NCBI GenBank assembly: GCA_964496005.1
Contig: CAZBWW010000028.1
Span: forward strand, 1-12,551
DNA: 12,551 nucleotides
Origin: CAZBWW01 sp964496005
GTDB taxonomy: Bacteria; Patescibacteriota; WWE3; UBA101185; UBA10185
Direction of reading: 5' to 3'
Shown: piece after piece, positions 10,878 through 12,551 of the stretch
Position numbering within the stretch: the stretch's first letter is position 1
How the letters are laid out: every line of letters begins with the position of its first letter
Translations under genes and position numbers: made by a program
Notes under the pieces: model-generated
What the model saw: the letters and a program-made list of their open reading frames with translations, nothing else
What the model was told of the DNA's origin: nothing
Databases searched by the model: none

Positions 10878-12551
10878 ATGAGTAAACTTGTAATAGTAGA
10901 ATCACCGACAAAAGCTAAGACACTGGCTAAAATACTTGATAAAAACTACAAAATAGAAGCCTCAATGGGGCATATTCGCGATTTACCAAAAAAAGGACTT
11001 GGTGTAGACGTTGAGCACGATTTTAAAGTTGACTATGAGATTCCCACAAAAGCTAAGAAAACTGCGACTGCGTTAAAAAAAGCAGCACACTCAGCGGATA
11101 GTGTGGTGTTGGCAACTGACCCTGATAGGGAAGGGGAAGCGATTGCGTGGCATATCCAGCACATTATTTCTAGTGCGAAAGAGCTGAAAGATATGCAGTA
11201 TTCACGGGTTGTTTTTCATGAGCTTACAAAAAATGCTGTTCTGGAAGCATTCTCACACCCGTCTGAAGTAAATTTGAATTTAGTGGATTCACAACAAGCG
11301 CGCCGGGTTCTAGATAGACTAGTGGGGTATAAGTTGTCACCGTTATTATGGAAAAAAGTGAGATACGGGTTATCGGCAGGCCGGGTGCAAAGTGTAGCTG
11401 TTAGATTAATAGTTGAAAAAGAGCGTGAGCGCAAAGCATTTGTACCAGAAGAGTACTGGTCAATAAAAGGGCAGTTTAGTTCACAGCAAGATCAGAGCAA
11501 GGTCCTGGTAGCTGAATTAGCCAAAAAAAACGATAAAAAGCTTGAGGTTACATCTGAGCAACAAGCAAAAGAAATAGAAGCAGAGCTTAACTCATCTACA
11601 TTTAAAGTTGGTGCGGTTGAAAAATCAGAGCGGTCAAAAAAACCGTATGCGCCGTATAAAACTTCAACATTACAACAGGCTATGGCAAACGTATATGGAA
11701 TTTCAGCAAGCCGAACAATGAGTGCTGCGCAGAAGTTGTTTGAACAAGGATTAATTACTTACCACAGAACGGACTCGTTAAGCTTGTCACCGGTGTTTGT
11801 TGATAGTGCTAGATCGTATGCAAAAGCAAAGTTTGGAGTCGAATACCTGCCCGAAAAGCCAATTTTCTACAAAACTACAGCAAAAAATGCACAAGAGGCG
11901 CATGAAGCAATTAGACCAACTGATTTAACTGTAACCCCACATGATAAAAAACTGTCTAAATTTGGGCATGAAGCAAAAAAAGTGTATACACTGTTATGGA
12001 AGCGGTCTATTGAATGTCAGCTGAACTCCGCAGTCTACGACCAGACCAGTATTAAAGTAGAAGCTGACAAAGGCTATGAACTAAGAGCATCTGGTTCTGT
12101 TATCAAATTTGCAGGGTGGTTGATAGTTGGTAAATTTCTTGGATTTGAGGACGAGAAAGATATACAGATTTTGCCGGACTTTGCAGAAAACGAAGACCTA
12201 AATTTGCTAAATATTGACTCAAAACAACATTTTACTATGCCCCCCGCAAGGTATTCAGACGCTTCCTTAATAAAGAAATTGGAAGAATTGGGTATTGGTA
12301 GGCCGTCAACCTATGCACCCACCATCTCCACAATTATAAAGCGGGGGTATGTTTTGCGTGAAGGTAGGTATTTTATTCCTGAAGATGTGGCATATGTTGT
12401 CACAGATTTACTTGTTGAGCATTTTGCACATATTGTAGGTTATGAGTTTACAGCAGAAATGGAAAAAGAACTGGATGAAATTGCACTTGGTGAACGGGAC
12501 TGGGTACCTGTAATTAAAGAATTTTACGAACCCTTCGAAAAAATACTTATC
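10878..12551 (+). CDS. topA: DNA topoisomerase I, type IA (3' end outside the window)
   Basis: The frame stays open for 558 codons to the edge, so only the C-terminal part is missing. The Toprim domain starts KLVIVESPTKAK (3-14, catalytic E8) and includes the metal-binding DPDREGEA (81-88). SQQARRVLDRLVGYKLSPLLW and SAGRVQSVAVRLI mark the type IA core. Y295 in TYHRTDS is the nucleophile that forms the covalent 5'-phosphotyrosine link, and GIGRPSTYAPTI follows later. The enzyme relaxes negatively supercoiled DNA. Any C-terminal zinc-finger repeats lie beyond the window. ATG 10878 gives the conserved start. A 6-codon reading frame (ATG at 10865, stop at 10883-10885) overlaps it. Divergent from def-fmt. 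Confidence 0.97.
   Translation, partial: MSKLVIVESPTKAKTLAKILDKNYKIEASMGHIRDLPKKGLGVDVEHDFKVDYEIPTKAKKTATALKKAAHSADSVVLATDPDREGEAIAWHIQHIISSAKELKDMQYSRVVFHELTKNAVLEAFSHPSEVNLNLVDSQQARRVLDRLVGYKLSPLLWKKVRYGLSAGRVQSVAVRLIVEKERERKAFVPEEYWSIKGQFSSQQDQSKVLVAELAKKNDKKLEVTSEQQAKEIEAELNSSTFKVGAVEKSERSKKPYAPYKTSTLQQAMANVYGISASRTMSAAQKLFEQGLITYHRTDSLSLSPVFVDSARSYAKAKFGVEYLPEKPIFYKTTAKNAQEAHEAIRPTDLTVTPHDKKLSKFGHEAKKVYTLLWKRSIECQLNSAVYDQTSIKVEADKGYELRASGSVIKFAGWLIVGKFLGFEDEKDIQILPDFAENEDLNLLNIDSKQHFTMPPARYSDASLIKKLEELGIGRPSTYAPTISTIIKRGYVLREGRYFIPEDVAYVVTDLLVEHFAHIVGYEFTAEMEKELDEIALGERDWVPVIKEFYEPFEKILI

Overview
The window looks like a piece of a Candidate Phyla Radiation (Patescibacteria-type) bacterial genome, but this placement is an inference with no 16S rRNA in view. 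It rests on the AT-rich, very compact layout, many hypothetical genes beside a few core genes, archaeal-style TrmB-family regulators, CCA-encoding tRNAs and very short or absent 5' leaders. TGA is used as a stop (for example at 7678-7680), so the standard bacterial code applies, not the TGA-glycine code of Gracilibacteria/Absconditabacteria.

Layout. (a) 1-57: the first codons of a minus-strand gene with a signal-peptide-like start. (b) 151-7680: an accessory block bracketed by two distantly related HExxH (zincin-like) proteins, 151-1467 and 5977-7680. Between them lie three paralogous TrmB-like regulators (1996-2814, 2837-3736, 4571-5380). Each is divergently paired over 47-101 bp with another gene: a 117-aa orphan protein (1541-1894), a short-chain dehydrogenase (3784-4536) and a PNPOx-like split-barrel flavoprotein (5439-5912). 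Palindromes or overlapping promoters sit in these gaps, so each pair looks like a self-contained regulator/target divergon. (c) 7702-8228: four minus-strand tRNAs in transcription order Thr(UGU), Tyr(GUA), Thr(GGU), Trp(CCA), plus a duplicated 5' half of the first one joined to a perfect hairpin. (d) 8283-8789: a two-helix membrane protein resembling the low-affinity iron permease family, with a long coiled coil. (e) 8869 to the right edge: core genes rpmB, fmt, def and topA. rpmB and fmt run tail to tail and overlap by 53 bp. def-fmt form an operon divergent from topA, which runs off the right edge.

A recurring feature is a -10 box only 6-10 bp upstream of the start codon (genes starting at 57 minus, 1996, 5380 minus, 5439, 8869, 10638 minus; weaker at 3736 minus and 3784). 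This predicts leaderless or nearly leaderless mRNAs. Clear Shine-Dalgarno sequences are rare; the best is before the 117-aa gene. The most novel material is the bracketing HExxH family, the three TrmB divergons and the half-tRNA/hairpin structure.
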